A stretch of DNA of 64,000 bases from Halomicrobium salinisoli. Lineage in GTDB: Archaea; Halobacteriota; Halobacteria; Halobacteriales; Haloarculaceae. The DNA lies in NCBI RefSeq assembly GCF_020405185.1, contig NZ_CP084463.1:3100001-3164000 (forward strand), read 5' to 3'. The position numbers were made by a program, and so were the translations under genes. This document shows, piece after piece, positions 9,922 to 18,977 of the stretch (position 1 is its first letter; every line of letters starts with the position of its first letter). The notes under the pieces are model-generated. The model searched no databases and was not told where the DNA came from. It saw only the letters and a list, made by a program, of their open reading frames with translations.

Positions 9922-10131
9922 ATGGATATCGAGCGGGAGACGGTCATGCAGATCCTCCTGTCCCTCGTCGCCGTCGGCATCTTCATCGCCGCCGCCGTGT
10001 TCGTGAGCACGAACTACGGGACGAACGGCAACCTGAACGCGCAGGGCGGCCAGTTCCTGGTCGGAGTGATCGGGCTCTTCGTCGCGCTGATGGTGGCGGC
10101 CGGCCTGTATCTGGAGCGCCAGGAGTACTGA
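9922..10131 (+). CDS. Small two-helix membrane protein, unknown function
   Basis: 69 residues. The frame extends upstream to a TTG at 9895, but the ATG at 9922 is followed by a clean coding pattern (MDIERETVMQ). Two hydrophobic stretches (about residues 9-28 and 41-62) predict two membrane helices joined by a short polar loop rich in Asn and Gly, with a charged tail (LERQEY). Nothing identifies a function. It stands alone between the SWIM-finger gene and priL, which face away from and toward it. Confidence 0.7.
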   Translation: MDIERETVMQILLSLVAVGIFIAAAVFVSTNYGTNGNLNAQGGQFLVGVIGLFVALMVAAGLYLERQEY

Positions 10132-10200
10132 GACCGAGGACTCGGGCGGACGACCGACTGTTCTACCGAAAATCCGTACGACGGCCGAGCAGCGGCGCCG

Positions 10201-11262
10201 TCAGTCGTCCTGCGCCTCGCGCCAGTCCTCGAGTTCGTCGTCGTCGGCGTCGTCGATCGCCCCCTCGTAGTAGGCCATCGGGTGGGAGATGCGCTCGCAG
10301 CGGTCGTCCATGTTGACGCAGTCGCCGTAGGACTGCATCGTCGCGCAGGCGGGCGTGGAGTACTCCGTCGGCGAGGTGTCGCCGCGGATGTGGTTGACCT
10401 GGTAGCGCGTGGCCTCCTCGCCGAAGCCGGGGTTGACCTGGAACAGCTCGACGATCTCGTCGGTGGTCATGCCGATGCCGGCGAGGAAGGCGGCGATGGC
10501 GAACCGCGAGTGGTGTTCGAGGTGCTCGCCCTTCTGGACCCGGTCGAGCAGCGCCTTCATGCAGGGCGGGAACAGGTCCGGGACGACGGTGTCGATGTCC
10601 CGCGTCAGGTCGAGTTCGGCCAGCACCTCGCGGAGCCGCGCGACCTCCTCGTCCAGCTCCGCGGCGACGGCCTCCGGGACCGGGAACGGCAGGCCGTCCT
10701 CGATGCGGTGGCGGACGGCCTGCTTGAGCAGGGTGTGTAGCTCGTCGGCGGTCACCGGCACCTCGCCGCCGGTCAGCTGGCGGTTGACGAGGCGCCACTC
10801 GTCGCCTCGCTGGTCGGCCGCGAGGTCGAGGTAGGTGCCCACGGCGACGCGGTAGCCGTCCGGGGTCTCGCCGACGGCGTCGGCGAGGTCGAACTCGGAA
10901 AGCAGCGTCCGCAGGTCCAGCGACTCGCTGTCGCCGTAGCTCAGGTCGTCGGTGACCGTGAACTCCTCGGTGAACCGCTCGCGGGCGGTCGCGGCCTCGG
11001 CCCGGGCGTACTTCCGGGTGCAGACGTGCTCGTCGACCAGCGAGACGAGCACGCGCGCGACGGGATAGGAGAGGAGTTCGACGCGGGTGCGGCGGTGGGA
11101 CTCGCCGACGTCGCCCTCGGTGATCGCCCCCTCGACGCGCTCGACCGCGCGGTCGACGACCGCGTCGTCGGTCGCCACGACCTCCCCGAGGTCGACGTCT
11201 GCGGCCTCGACGGCCTCCCTGGCCGACCGGAGGAACGGGTAGCGCGCGTGGAGGGGCTTCAT
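10201..11262 (-). CDS. priL: DNA primase large subunit PriL
   Basis: 353 residues. This regulatory subunit of archaeal primase binds the catalytic PriS subunit and carries a 4Fe-4S cluster in its C-terminal domain. Four cysteines in the right arrangement are present at 234, 306, 315 and 322 (FPPCMK, TPACATMQ, GDCVNMDDRC). The frame is open for 41 codons beyond ATG 11262, but that ATG starts the conserved MKPLHARYPFL and lies 29 bases from a TATA-like GAATTTATTC. PriS is not in this window. Confidence 0.92.
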   Translation of the reverse strand: MKPLHARYPFLRSAREAVEAADVDLGEVVATDDAVVDRAVERVEGAITEGDVGESHRRTRVELLSYPVARVLVSLVDEHVCTRKYARAEAATARERFTEEFTVTDDLSYGDSESLDLRTLLSEFDLADAVGETPDGYRVAVGTYLDLAADQRGDEWRLVNRQLTGGEVPVTADELHTLLKQAVRHRIEDGLPFPVPEAVAAELDEEVARLREVLAELDLTRDIDTVVPDLFPPCMKALLDRVQKGEHLEHHSRFAIAAFLAGIGMTTDEIVELFQVNPGFGEEATRYQVNHIRGDTSPTEYSTPACATMQSYGDCVNMDDRCERISHPMAYYEGAIDDADDDELEDWREAQDD

Positions 11263-11286
11263 CGCCAGCCCGTTGCGTGCGGGCGC

Positions 11287-11296
11287 GAATAAATTC
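11287..11296 (-). promoter_or_regulatory. TATA box of priL
   Basis: GAATTTATTC on the minus strand, centred about 29 bases before the priL ATG in otherwise GC-rich sequence. The spacing implies a leaderless transcript and supports the chosen start. Confidence 0.55.
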
Positions 11297-11416
11297 GGTG
11301 GTCGGGCGCGATCACTGACGGTCGATCGACACGAACCGGGAGTCCCGCCGGCGACCCTCGCGACGGCGGTCCGGCGGGCCAACACCTATCCGTGGGCCGT
11401 CCATACGTAGGTGGAG

Positions 11417-12751
11417 ATGGGCGACGAGGACGGCGAGCCGGCCTACTACGTCATCAGCGACTTACACGTCGGCGGCGACGAACAGCTCGAACACGTCGAG
11501 TTCCTCGACGAACTGCTCGCCTTCCTGGAGCGCCTGGAGACCACCGACGAGGACGCGGAGCTGATCATCAACGGCGACGCCTTCGGCCTCTGGGAGTTCA
11601 CCGGGATGGAGGGGCTGGCGAAGTTCGACGCGCTGGCGGAGACCTACCCGGAGCTGTTCGAGCAACTGCGCGCGACCGGCGAGACCGTCCCGATCACCCT
11701 GCTGCCCGGCAACCACGACCACGAGCTGGCCGCCTACGACGAGTACGTCGATCGGTTCGCCGAGTACAACGTCGACCTCGTCCCCGAGCAGTCGCTCACC
11801 CGCGCGGTCGGCGACCACGCCATCCACTTCGAGCACGGCCACCAGCGGGACCCCAACAACCGGATCGAGGACTGGGGGAGCCAGCACGCGACGCCGCTGG
11901 GGTACTACTACAACACCCTCGTGACGAGCCGCGCCGGCCAGCTCTCGGACCGCGGCCGGTACAACTGGCTGAAGGACGTCCAGGCCGTCACCCCCACCGA
12001 GCGGATGCCGGCCTGGCTCATCTCGAAGTACTTCTACCGCGAGATGCACCCGCTGCTGCGGTACGCGCTGGTCCCCTTCCTGCTGCTGTTCAATATCAGC
12101 GCGCTGCTGGCGGTGCTGGTGGGGCTGGACCTCGCCGGCGTGTGGTCGATGCCGCTCGCCCAGACCGAGGCCTTCCTCGGCCAGTTCGGCACGGCCGGCG
12201 CAGCGCTGTGGTTCCTGCTCGCCGTCAACGTCGCCGTCGCGGGCCTGCTGGTACTCGTCGGGATCCCGCTGTACTTCATCCGGCGGGACGTCCGGCGGAC
12301 GATCCAGCGCTTCGGCGTCTTCGAGACGGCGCTGACCGTCGACGCCGAGGCCCCCTACGAGGCGGCCGCCCGCGAGGTCTTCGACGAGCAGCGGGACACC
12401 ACCGTCTTCTGCTACGGTCACACTCACCGCCCGACCCTGCGGGAAGTCGACGGCGGCCTCATGGTCAACACGGGGACCTGGCTGAAGCGCCTGCACCGCC
12501 GCGACGGCGTCATCGGGATCCTCCCGCCGGTCTTCTACCCCTCCTATCACATCCCCGTCGTCCGCATCGCAGCCGAGGACGGCGGCGTCGCCGTCGAGTT
12601 CGAGGAGATCGAGAAGTCCAACCCCGGATCGGAGGAGCTCACCCTCACCGAGCGCCTGCTCACCGTGGGCCGCGAGCCCGATCCCGACCTCCCCGACCGC
12701 GCCGTCGTCGCGGAGGAACGCACCGCTGCAGCGGCCACCGTCGACGACTGA
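11417..12751 (+). CDS. Metallophosphoesterase with two embedded membrane helices
   Basis: 444 residues from ATG 11417 (a GTG two codons earlier at 11411 is also possible). The calcineurin-like motifs appear in order: SDLHVGG (about residue 14), NGDAFGLWEF (about 56), PGNHDHE (about 97), HGHQ (about 138) and GHTHRPT (about 336). Between the fourth and fifth motifs lie two hydrophobic helices (about 218-245 and 265-292), so the catalytic domain is split by a membrane hairpin. The motifs resemble the UDP-2,3-diacylglucosamine hydrolase branch, but lipid A is absent in archaea, so the substrate is unknown. Confidence 0.88.
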   Translation: MGDEDGEPAYYVISDLHVGGDEQLEHVEFLDELLAFLERLETTDEDAELIINGDAFGLWEFTGMEGLAKFDALAETYPELFEQLRATGETVPITLLPGNHDHELAAYDEYVDRFAEYNVDLVPEQSLTRAVGDHAIHFEHGHQRDPNNRIEDWGSQHATPLGYYYNTLVTSRAGQLSDRGRYNWLKDVQAVTPTERMPAWLISKYFYREMHPLLRYALVPFLLLFNISALLAVLVGLDLAGVWSMPLAQTEAFLGQFGTAGAALWFLLAVNVAVAGLLVLVGIPLYFIRRDVRRTIQRFGVFETALTVDAEAPYEAAAREVFDEQRDTTVFCYGHTHRPTLREVDGGLMVNTGTWLKRLHRRDGVIGILPPVFYPSYHIPVVRIAAEDGGVAVEFEEIEKSNPGSEELTLTERLLTVGREPDPDLPDRAVVAEERTAAAATVDD

Positions 12752-12769
12752 GACGGCGCGCGGTCCGGA

Positions 12770-13648
12770 TCACGCGCTCCGCTCCTCGAAGTCCGCCATC
12801 GCGACTGCGTAGCCGGCGTCACCGAGGTCGCGGACGGTGTACGTCGTCGGATAGCACCCGTCTTGCGGGTAGACCGCCGGCTGGGCGACCGGCTCGCTGT
12901 GGACGCCGTCGAGGTGGGTCTCGAGGAAATCGACCGTGACCATCGGCTCGACGAAGTGGAGCTCGCGCGCGTCGCCGCCGTCGACGTCGGCCACGCCCCA
13001 GATGAGCGTCTCGTGCCACTCCTCGTCGTCGAACTCGGGCGCGTCCGCCGGCGCGAGGTGCGCGCCCATCCCGGGGACGACGGCACCGCCCTCGATCAGT
13101 TCGTAGCCCTCGGGCACCGTCTCCGGCGAGAGGGACTCGACGACGCCCGACTCGATGTCGCCGATCACCTCGGGCTCGCGGAAGTAGAAGTGGAGGTCGA
13201 AGTGGGGCCTGTCGTAGACTCCCTCGGGAGTGTGGCCCCCGGGGTTCCACGCCGCGCCGACGAACGCGAACGGCGGCGGGGCCGCGTCGGGGAGCGCGAG
13301 GGGGAGCGGCAGCGACCAGAATCCGTGGAGGCGCTTCCCGTCGACGTCGCCGCGCTCGAAGGCGGCCGCCCGCGGGAGCCCCGCGAGCGCACCCGGCGAG
13401 AAGTGGACGCCGACCCGCGTCGGCTCGCCCGAGGCCGTCATCGACGCGAACGTGCTGATCTGTCCCTCGCCGATCCGTCGGACCTCCCCGACGGAGACGC
13501 GTTCGACGGTCGCGCTGGAACCGTCGCCCGCTCCCGCGTCGCTTCCGGTCTCCGACCCGGTCGCGGTGACGGGTGCGCTGAGCGCTATACTCCCGGCCGT
13601 GGCGGCGCTGATCCCCCTCAGGAACGACCGCCGACTGCCGTCTGTCAT
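12770..13648 (-). CDS. Tat-exported protein of unknown function
   Basis: 292 residues. It starts at ATG 13648 with a Tat signal (SRRSFLRGISAATAGSIAL, then an A-rich cleavage region). The mature part has a compact conserved core: FVGAAWNPGGHTPEGVYDRP, followed by HFDLHFYF. It resembles the small DUF5602 / TTHB210-like extracellular family, but that is a memory-based match. Several His and Asp residues in the core (GGH, PHFDLHF) could bind a metal. The end lies 18 bases from the converging phosphoesterase gene. Confidence 0.75.
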   Translation of the reverse strand: MTDGSRRSFLRGISAATAGSIALSAPVTATGSETGSDAGAGDGSSATVERVSVGEVRRIGEGQISTFASMTASGEPTRVGVHFSPGALAGLPRAAAFERGDVDGKRLHGFWSLPLPLALPDAAPPPFAFVGAAWNPGGHTPEGVYDRPHFDLHFYFREPEVIGDIESGVVESLSPETVPEGYELIEGGAVVPGMGAHLAPADAPEFDDEEWHETLIWGVADVDGGDARELHFVEPMVTVDFLETHLDGVHSEPVAQPAVYPQDGCYPTTYTVRDLGDAGYAVAMADFEERSA

Positions 13649-13910
13649 GCGGCCGCCGGCTACGGTCGGACGGTCCGAAAGTAGCATCCGGTTTCGCGGC
13701 CCGGCCGTAGCGCCCGTCGCCGTCTGCCTTCGTGAAACGGTCGATCGGCCGTCCCCGTCCGCGATGGACGGAGCTGCGACCACAGTAATCTCGGCGTGTG
13801 ATCGGCAAACGCGACGATTGAACGCTCAAATGCCGCGTTTTCGCACGCGCGAGGCGATAGGTCAGATATTACGATTGGGTCGCGGACAGTGGTCGTCACC
13901 GACGATACAG

Positions 13911-15104
13911 ATGACCGAAGAAGATCACAGCGACGCCGAAGGGCGTTCGCTCGAACTCCCCGATCACATCGAGACGCAACTATCGCGTCGATCGTTCGTG
14001 ACCGACGCCGCCGCGGTCGGGATCGGCCTGTCGACCGTCGGCGTCGGCACCGCCGCGGCCGGCGACGACGATGACTACGGCGACGTCGTCGTCGAGGAGT
14101 CGTCCTGCGGCGACCTGACCGAACCCAGCGTCGCGGACGAACCGGCCCCGGAGGTCCAGGCGTTCCTCGACACGTTCGCCGAGGAGGGCGCACCCATCAA
14201 CACGCTGTCGACGGCGGAGGCGCGGACGGCCTACCAGGGCCTGTTCGTCGAGGACGTCGACCCGGCGGAAGCCGGCAACGAGGTCGGGAGCGTCCAGAAC
14301 CTGGAGGTACCCGGCCCCGACGACAACCAGATCCCGATCCGCGTGTACACGCCGGAGGAGGGGTCGGCACCGTATCCCGCGCTGGTGTACTTCCACGGCG
14401 GCGGCTGGGTACTCGGCGACCTGGACACCCATGACTCGGTCGCGCGCTCGCTGACCAACAGCTCGAACGCCGTCGTCGTCTCGGTCGACTACCGACTCGC
14501 GCCCGAACACCCGTTCCCCGCGGCCGTCAGGGACGCCCGCGCCGCGACGGAGTGGGTGTTCCACAACGCCGACTCGATCGACGTCGATCGGGACCGGGTC
14601 GCCGTCGGCGGCGAGAGCGCCGGCGGGAACCTCGCGACCGTCACCGCGCTGCAACTGCGGGACAGCGACCTGCCCGAGCTCGCCCACCAGCTGCTCGTCT
14701 ACCCCGTCGGGACGCTCTCGGACCCCCCGTACCCGACGGACCGCGGGCTGGAGAACCCCTACCTCGTCCCGGCCGACGCCGCGTGGTTCGGCCAGCGGTA
14801 CCTCCCGTTCCCCGAGGCCGCGACGAACGCCTACGCCTCGCCGCTGGACTTCGCCTGCGACCTGAGCGGACTACCGGACGCGACGGTGCTGGCGACCGGC
14901 TACGGCCTCTGGCGGGACCAGAGCTTCGCGTACGCCCAGCGCCTCTGCGACGCCGGCGTCGACGTCACGTTCTACAATTACCCGGCGCTGCTGCACGACG
15001 TCCTCAACATGGAGATCCTCCCCGACCCCTACCCGGACGTCCCGCAGGCCGAACGGGTGTTCGACGACATCGGCAGCGAGTTGCAGGACGCGTTCGGGGA
15101 GTAG
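13911..15104 (+). CDS. Tat-exported alpha/beta hydrolase (hormone-sensitive-lipase type esterase)
   Basis: 397 residues from ATG 13911. A long frame continues upstream, but this ATG precedes an acidic leader and a Tat motif (SRRSFVTDAAAVG). The hydrolase part (about residues 130-397) has the oxyanion motif HGGGW, the segment DYRLAPEHPFPAA and the nucleophile elbow GESAGG; a late His in LLHDVL can complete the triad. This is the classical HSL / family IV carboxylesterase pattern. It is likely a cell-surface or secreted esterase acting on small acyl esters. Confidence 0.9.
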   Translation: MTEEDHSDAEGRSLELPDHIETQLSRRSFVTDAAAVGIGLSTVGVGTAAAGDDDDYGDVVVEESSCGDLTEPSVADEPAPEVQAFLDTFAEEGAPINTLSTAEARTAYQGLFVEDVDPAEAGNEVGSVQNLEVPGPDDNQIPIRVYTPEEGSAPYPALVYFHGGGWVLGDLDTHDSVARSLTNSSNAVVVSVDYRLAPEHPFPAAVRDARAATEWVFHNADSIDVDRDRVAVGGESAGGNLATVTALQLRDSDLPELAHQLLVYPVGTLSDPPYPTDRGLENPYLVPADAAWFGQRYLPFPEAATNAYASPLDFACDLSGLPDATVLATGYGLWRDQSFAYAQRLCDAGVDVTFYNYPALLHDVLNMEILPDPYPDVPQAERVFDDIGSELQDAFGE

Positions 15105-15344
15105 CGACCCTGCGATCGAATCGCACGATCGAATGCGCCCGCTGACGTGTAGCCCTCCCTCACGGCCCTCCGCGGTCGCCGTTCGAGCGCACCGAGACGG
15201 CCGCCCGGTATTACGGCGGTCTTCGCTCCGTTCGCGCCACGCTGCCTCACGGGTCGCTTCGCTCCCCGTTCGGCGTCCCGGAGATCCTCGCTTCGCTCGG
15301 CTCCCGCTCGCATTATCCGAGACCCTCGTTTCACTCGGGCCTCG
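15105..15344. other. Spacer with short imperfect inverted repeats, no gene seen
   Basis: Convergent gene ends are separated by 240 bases full of CGCTTCGCTC-like short palindromes. They could fold as transcript ends for both genes. I find no conserved reading frame. Confidence 0.4.
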
Positions 15345-15956
15345 CTACTCCTCGAACTTCTCTTCTAGCTCCTGGATGACCTGCTCGGTGTTCCCGCCGT
15401 CGCCGCGGACCGCCTGCTGGTACTGTCGGTACTGGTCCCGCGGGACCTCGACGGTCTTCGTCTCGCCCTGGCGGGTCAGCTCCAGTTGCACCGTCCCGCC
15501 GGGCGTGTTCCGCAGGCGGTAGCTCGCTATGGCGGTGAACACGAACCAGAAGGCCACCGAGCCGCCGAGGAAGTACGTCAGCGCGGTGGGGAAGGCCAGC
15601 GACTGGCCCGTCCCGGTCCACTTCGTCGGGTAGGCGTGGGCGAACAGGGCGACGCCGGCGAGACAGCCGGCGGCGCCGACGAGGACGCCCAGGCGCTGGC
15701 GGCGGCTGGCGGGCAGCACGACCACGACGCCGGCCATCGAGGCCGGGACGCCCAGACCGGCGAGGACGCCGGCGAGCCACTGGGCCTCGGTGGTCGTCTC
15801 GGCCCCGGCGACGGCCGACAGCGACGTCGTCACGACGAGGATGCCGGCGACGACGGCCAGCAGGCCGAGCGCGAACAGCGTCCCGCCCGCGGCGACGCGC
15901 CGGGGGTCCCGTCCCTCCCAGCGGCTGCCGGCGTAGGCATCCCCGAGACTCTCCAT
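15345..15956 (-). CDS. Four-helix membrane protein, unknown function
   Basis: 203 residues. Four hydrophobic segments (about residues 23-46, 61-82, 87-107 and 122-146) are followed by a soluble tail (about 150-203) rich in Gln, Arg and Glu that ends in a helical acidic stretch (VIQELEEKFEE). The tail begins like a small beta-barrel (VQLELTRQGETKTVEVPRDQ). The gene lies between the esterase and pcn and is not obviously in an operon. It looks like a conserved haloarchaeal membrane protein; no function is assigned. Confidence 0.75.
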   Translation of the reverse strand: MESLGDAYAGSRWEGRDPRRVAAGGTLFALGLLAVVAGILVVTTSLSAVAGAETTTEAQWLAGVLAGLGVPASMAGVVVVLPASRRQRLGVLVGAAGCLAGVALFAHAYPTKWTGTGQSLAFPTALTYFLGGSVAFWFVFTAIASYRLRNTPGGTVQLELTRQGETKTVEVPRDQYRQYQQAVRGDGGNTEQVIQELEEKFEE

Positions 15957-16063
15957 ACCTGCGACGTCGTCGTCCGCGTACTAAACGCTACGTCAGACGC
16001 GCGTGTGACGGCCGACGTCGAGCGTCGGAGAAAGAGCGTCGACGGTCCAGATCGACCGCAGCG

Positions 16064-16807
16064 TTACTCGCTCTGGATGCGCGGCGCGAGCATGTAGGTG
16101 ACCGAGCCCTGGCCCTCGGCGAAGTCGAAGTGGAGCTTGACGGGGAACTCCTGGCCCAGTTCCATCCGGACCTCGGCGTCCTTCGGGATGGCCTTGTTCA
16201 TGTTCTGCAGGTAGTCCAGCGAGAACAGGGAGTGGGCGTCGCCGGCGGTGAGGTCGATCAGGTCGTCCCGGTCGAGCTCGAGGTGGACGTCGTCGGTGTC
16301 GCCCTCGGCGTCGACGTAGAACAGCTCGTCGTCGGGGTCGACGCCCAGCGCGATGTGATCGGAGACCATGTCGGCCGCGGTGACGGAGCGGTCGATGTCC
16401 CGGCCCTCGATGACGATCTCGGAGGAGAGGTCCAGATCGGGGAGATCGGGCTCCTGGCGGATGGAGTCGGGGTCGATGAGCGCCAGGGTGTACTCCAGGC
16501 CGTCGATGGCGATGTGCAGCTTGCGGGTCTCCTCGTCGAGGTCGAGGTGGACGAGCTGGCCGGCGTCGGCCATCCCGGCGATGTCCTCAAGCCGGGAGAG
16601 GTTGACGCCGATCAGGCCGCCGTCGGTCTCGTAGGACTCGAAGGCGGCGGCGTCGAGCCGCAGGTCCACCATGCCCACGTTGGCGGGGTCGACCGCCCGG
16701 ATCTCGAGGCCGTCCTCCTCGAGGTGGATCTTGCACTCGTCGACCAGCACGCTCACCGAGTCGAGCGCGGCCTGGAGCGTGTCGGCGCTCACGATGGCGT
16801 TGAACAT
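16064..16807 (-). CDS. pcn: DNA polymerase sliding clamp PCNA
   Basis: 247 residues, the normal length of an archaeal PCNA. The clamp encircles DNA as a trimer and tethers polymerases, Fen1, ligase and other partners. N-terminal [17 protein letters not shown], the central [15 protein letters not shown] and the C-terminal [10 protein letters not shown] are all canonical. The gene starts at ATG 16807, 29 bases from a T-rich TATA box. It stands apart from other replication genes but lies within 10 kb of priL and hjc. Confidence 0.96.
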   Translation of the reverse strand: MFNAIVSADTLQAALDSVSVLVDECKIHLEEDGLEIRAVDPANVGMVDLRLDAAAFESYETDGGLIGVNLSRLEDIAGMADAGQLVHLDLDEETRKLHIAIDGLEYTLALIDPDSIRQEPDLPDLDLSSEIVIEGRDIDRSVTAADMVSDHIALGVDPDDELFYVDAEGDTDDVHLELDRDDLIDLTAGDAHSLFSLDYLQNMNKAIPKDAEVRMELGQEFPVKLHFDFAEGQGSVTYMLAPRIQSE

Positions 16808-16830
16808 GTTGCTCCGGTATAGGCCCCGAT

Positions 16831-16840
16831 CCTTTAAAAA
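16831..16840 (-). promoter_or_regulatory. TATA box of pcn
   Basis: TTTTTAAAGG on the minus strand, centred about 29 bases before the ATG, a spacing that implies a leaderless mRNA. Confidence 0.6.
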
Positions 16841-17022
16841 GTCACTTCATTGCGCGCGCGTGGTATCAGCGCTGGAGACGGTCGAAAGCGACGTGCGAGG
16901 GGATGACTGACGCGGCCCCGGTCCGGAACCGAGGTCCGCTTTCGGGCCGGCTTGTCCCCAGCCGAATCGGGTTCCATCCCAGTCGGGCCACCCCTTTCCC
17001 GCCGCTGACCCTACGGAGACGT

Positions 17023-17643
17023 ATGACTGGACCGCCCCGCGACACGCAGACGCCCACGCGCCGATCCGTCCTCCGGACCTGCGCCGCCGGGATCGGACTC
17101 GCCGCCGGCGCGACCTCCGTCGCCAGCGCCCAGGAGGGCGACGCCCTGCAGGACGCCGTGATCCCCGCACAGGAGCTGCAGTTCGACCAGGAGCTCGTGG
17201 GCTTCTGGATCCACATCGGGGAGACGGTCGATCCCCTGGAGGCGAGCATCAGCGACCGGTGCGACTTCGTCGACTGGGGCGACGAGGACACGCTGGCCTA
17301 CGACGCGCAGCTGATCGACCAGACCGCCGAGCCCGAGCAGTCGCCGATCACGCTCTACCTCAACCAGGAGGTGGACATCTCGCCGGGGACGCTGTTCATC
17401 ATCAACGAGAACGTCGAGTGCGAGTCGGGCTACATGGGCGTCCGACTGGAGCGGGTCGGCATGGACCTCCAGGACGTCCGCGCTGCGGAGCCGGCCAGTC
17501 CGACCGGGACGGTCGACGACGACGGCGAGGGCGGCGGTGCAGAGGGGCCGGTCGGCGGCGCGGGCCCCGGCTTCGGCGTCGCCGGCGCGCTGGCGGGCCT
17601 GACCGGGGCCGGCTGGCTCCTGCGGAAACGGGACGACGACTAG
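17023..17643 (+). CDS. Tat-exported surface protein with PGF-CTERM-type anchor
   Basis: 206 residues. A Tat signal (TRRSVLRTCAAGIGLAAGA) ends near residue 37. The mature domain (about 38-150) has a Cys pair (DRCDFVDW, VECESGY) and no recognised fold. A Gly-rich linker leads to PGFGVAGALAGL, a hydrophobic helix and a basic end (LLRKRDDD), the layout of substrates for archaeosortase ArtA, which cuts near PGF and attaches a lipid. So it is probably fixed to the outer face of the membrane. It converges on nirK. Confidence 0.75.
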   Translation: MTGPPRDTQTPTRRSVLRTCAAGIGLAAGATSVASAQEGDALQDAVIPAQELQFDQELVGFWIHIGETVDPLEASISDRCDFVDWGDEDTLAYDAQLIDQTAEPEQSPITLYLNQEVDISPGTLFIINENVECESGYMGVRLERVGMDLQDVRAAEPASPTGTVDDDGEGGGAEGPVGGAGPGFGVAGALAGLTGAGWLLRKRDDD

Positions 17644-17671
17644 GGGCTGGCGGGCGTCGGCCCGTCGCCCG

Positions 17672-18760
17672 TCAGGGCTCGGGGTCGAAGATGTCGGGCT
17701 GCGCCTCGCCCTCGGCTGCGATGACCGCCATCATGCCCTTCCGGGCGACCCGCGAGAGCGCGTGGTCGACCAGCTTGACTCCGCCGGGCACGTCGAACGA
17801 CAGCGTGGCCATGGTACAGGACCCCGGCAGCACGGGCGTCGTCTGGACGTTCCGGTTGGGCTCGCTGCCGAGGCCGCCCTGCGGCCAGACCTCGTCCCAG
17901 ACGGACCCGATCGGGTGGAAGTTCGACTGGAGGTTCGGGCCGCCGGTGGCCATGAACACCCGGGCGGTGTCGCCGACGTCGACCGTCGGCGCGCCGTAGC
18001 CGTCGGGCGTGATGGCGTACTTCTCGCCGTTCATGAGGACGTAGGTCGGGTCCTCGGCCTTCATCGCGTCGATGCTGAAGTCGTGGTGGCCCTCCTCGCC
18101 GGCTTCGCCGGTCGTGTACAGCTCGTGCTGGCCGAAGTAGAACTCGTGGTCCACCTCGGGCAGGCCCTCCGGCGGCTCGACGAGGATGGCCCCGAACATC
18201 CCGCTGGAGATGTGGTAGTCCAGGTTCGGGACGGCGCAGTGGTAGATGAACAGGCCGGGGTAGGTGGCCTTGAACCTGAACTCCGCCGTCTCGCCGGGAG
18301 AGACCATCGACGCCTCCGCGCCGCCGCCCGGCCCGCGGACGGCGTGGAGGTCGATGTTGTGCGGCATGGAGTTACTCTCGTCGTTGGTGATGGTCATGTG
18401 GACCGTGTCACCCTGCCGCACCCGGATCATCGGCCCCGGGATCTGGTTCTCGAAGGTCATGTACGTGTACGTGACCCCCGGTTCCACCTCCGCGACGACC
18501 TCCGTGGTCGTCATCTCGACCTCGACCGTCTTCGGCGAACTCCGGTCGATCGGGTCCGGGATGTCGGTCGGGTCTGCGGCGATGCGGTCGACGTCCGGCT
18601 CCTGTGGCTGGTTCATGGCTGGCTCCGTCGGCGTCTCGCTGGCTGCCGATTCCTGCTCGGTACTGCCCGGAGCGCTCGCACAGCCGGCGACCGCCGCGGT
18701 CCCGGCCGCGCCCAGCGCCTTGAGCACTCGACGTCTCGTCGAGCGCGGGATGGTGGTCAT
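17672..18760 (-). CDS. nirK: Copper-containing nitrite reductase NirK
   Basis: 362 residues. A Tat-like signal (TRRRVLKALGAAG) and lipobox (VAGC27) indicate export and lipid anchoring. Two cupredoxin domains carry every ligand. Type 1 copper: His134, Cys175, His183, Met188. Type 2 copper: His139, His174, His333. The catalytic pair Asp137 and His282 is also there. The enzyme reduces nitrite to NO in denitrification. It is not beside nor, nos or nar genes here. A GGAGG lies about nine bases before the ATG, so the mRNA has a leader. Confidence 0.94.
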   Translation of the reverse strand: MTTIPRSTRRRVLKALGAAGTAAVAGCASAPGSTEQESAASETPTEPAMNQPQEPDVDRIAADPTDIPDPIDRSSPKTVEVEMTTTEVVAEVEPGVTYTYMTFENQIPGPMIRVRQGDTVHMTITNDESNSMPHNIDLHAVRGPGGGAEASMVSPGETAEFRFKATYPGLFIYHCAVPNLDYHISSGMFGAILVEPPEGLPEVDHEFYFGQHELYTTGEAGEEGHHDFSIDAMKAEDPTYVLMNGEKYAITPDGYGAPTVDVGDTARVFMATGGPNLQSNFHPIGSVWDEVWPQGGLGSEPNRNVQTTPVLPGSCTMATLSFDVPGGVKLVDHALSRVARKGMMAVIAAEGEAQPDIFDPEP

Positions 18761-18977
18761 GGGTCGTCCCTCCTACATGCGAAGATGGGCGACGGATCCC
18801 CATATACCGGGATGGGCGTTCTCAGCCGCCGGAAAGCGCTCTCGGCGGCCGAGAAGCGGTCCCGGCGCGCGGGAAGCCGGACGAACGCGTTCGGATTCCG
18901 AACGACCCCCCGAGACCGATGGGACGACGGCGGCGAGAACGACACGTCTAACCGGGTCGGCCGACTATTCGCTGGAA

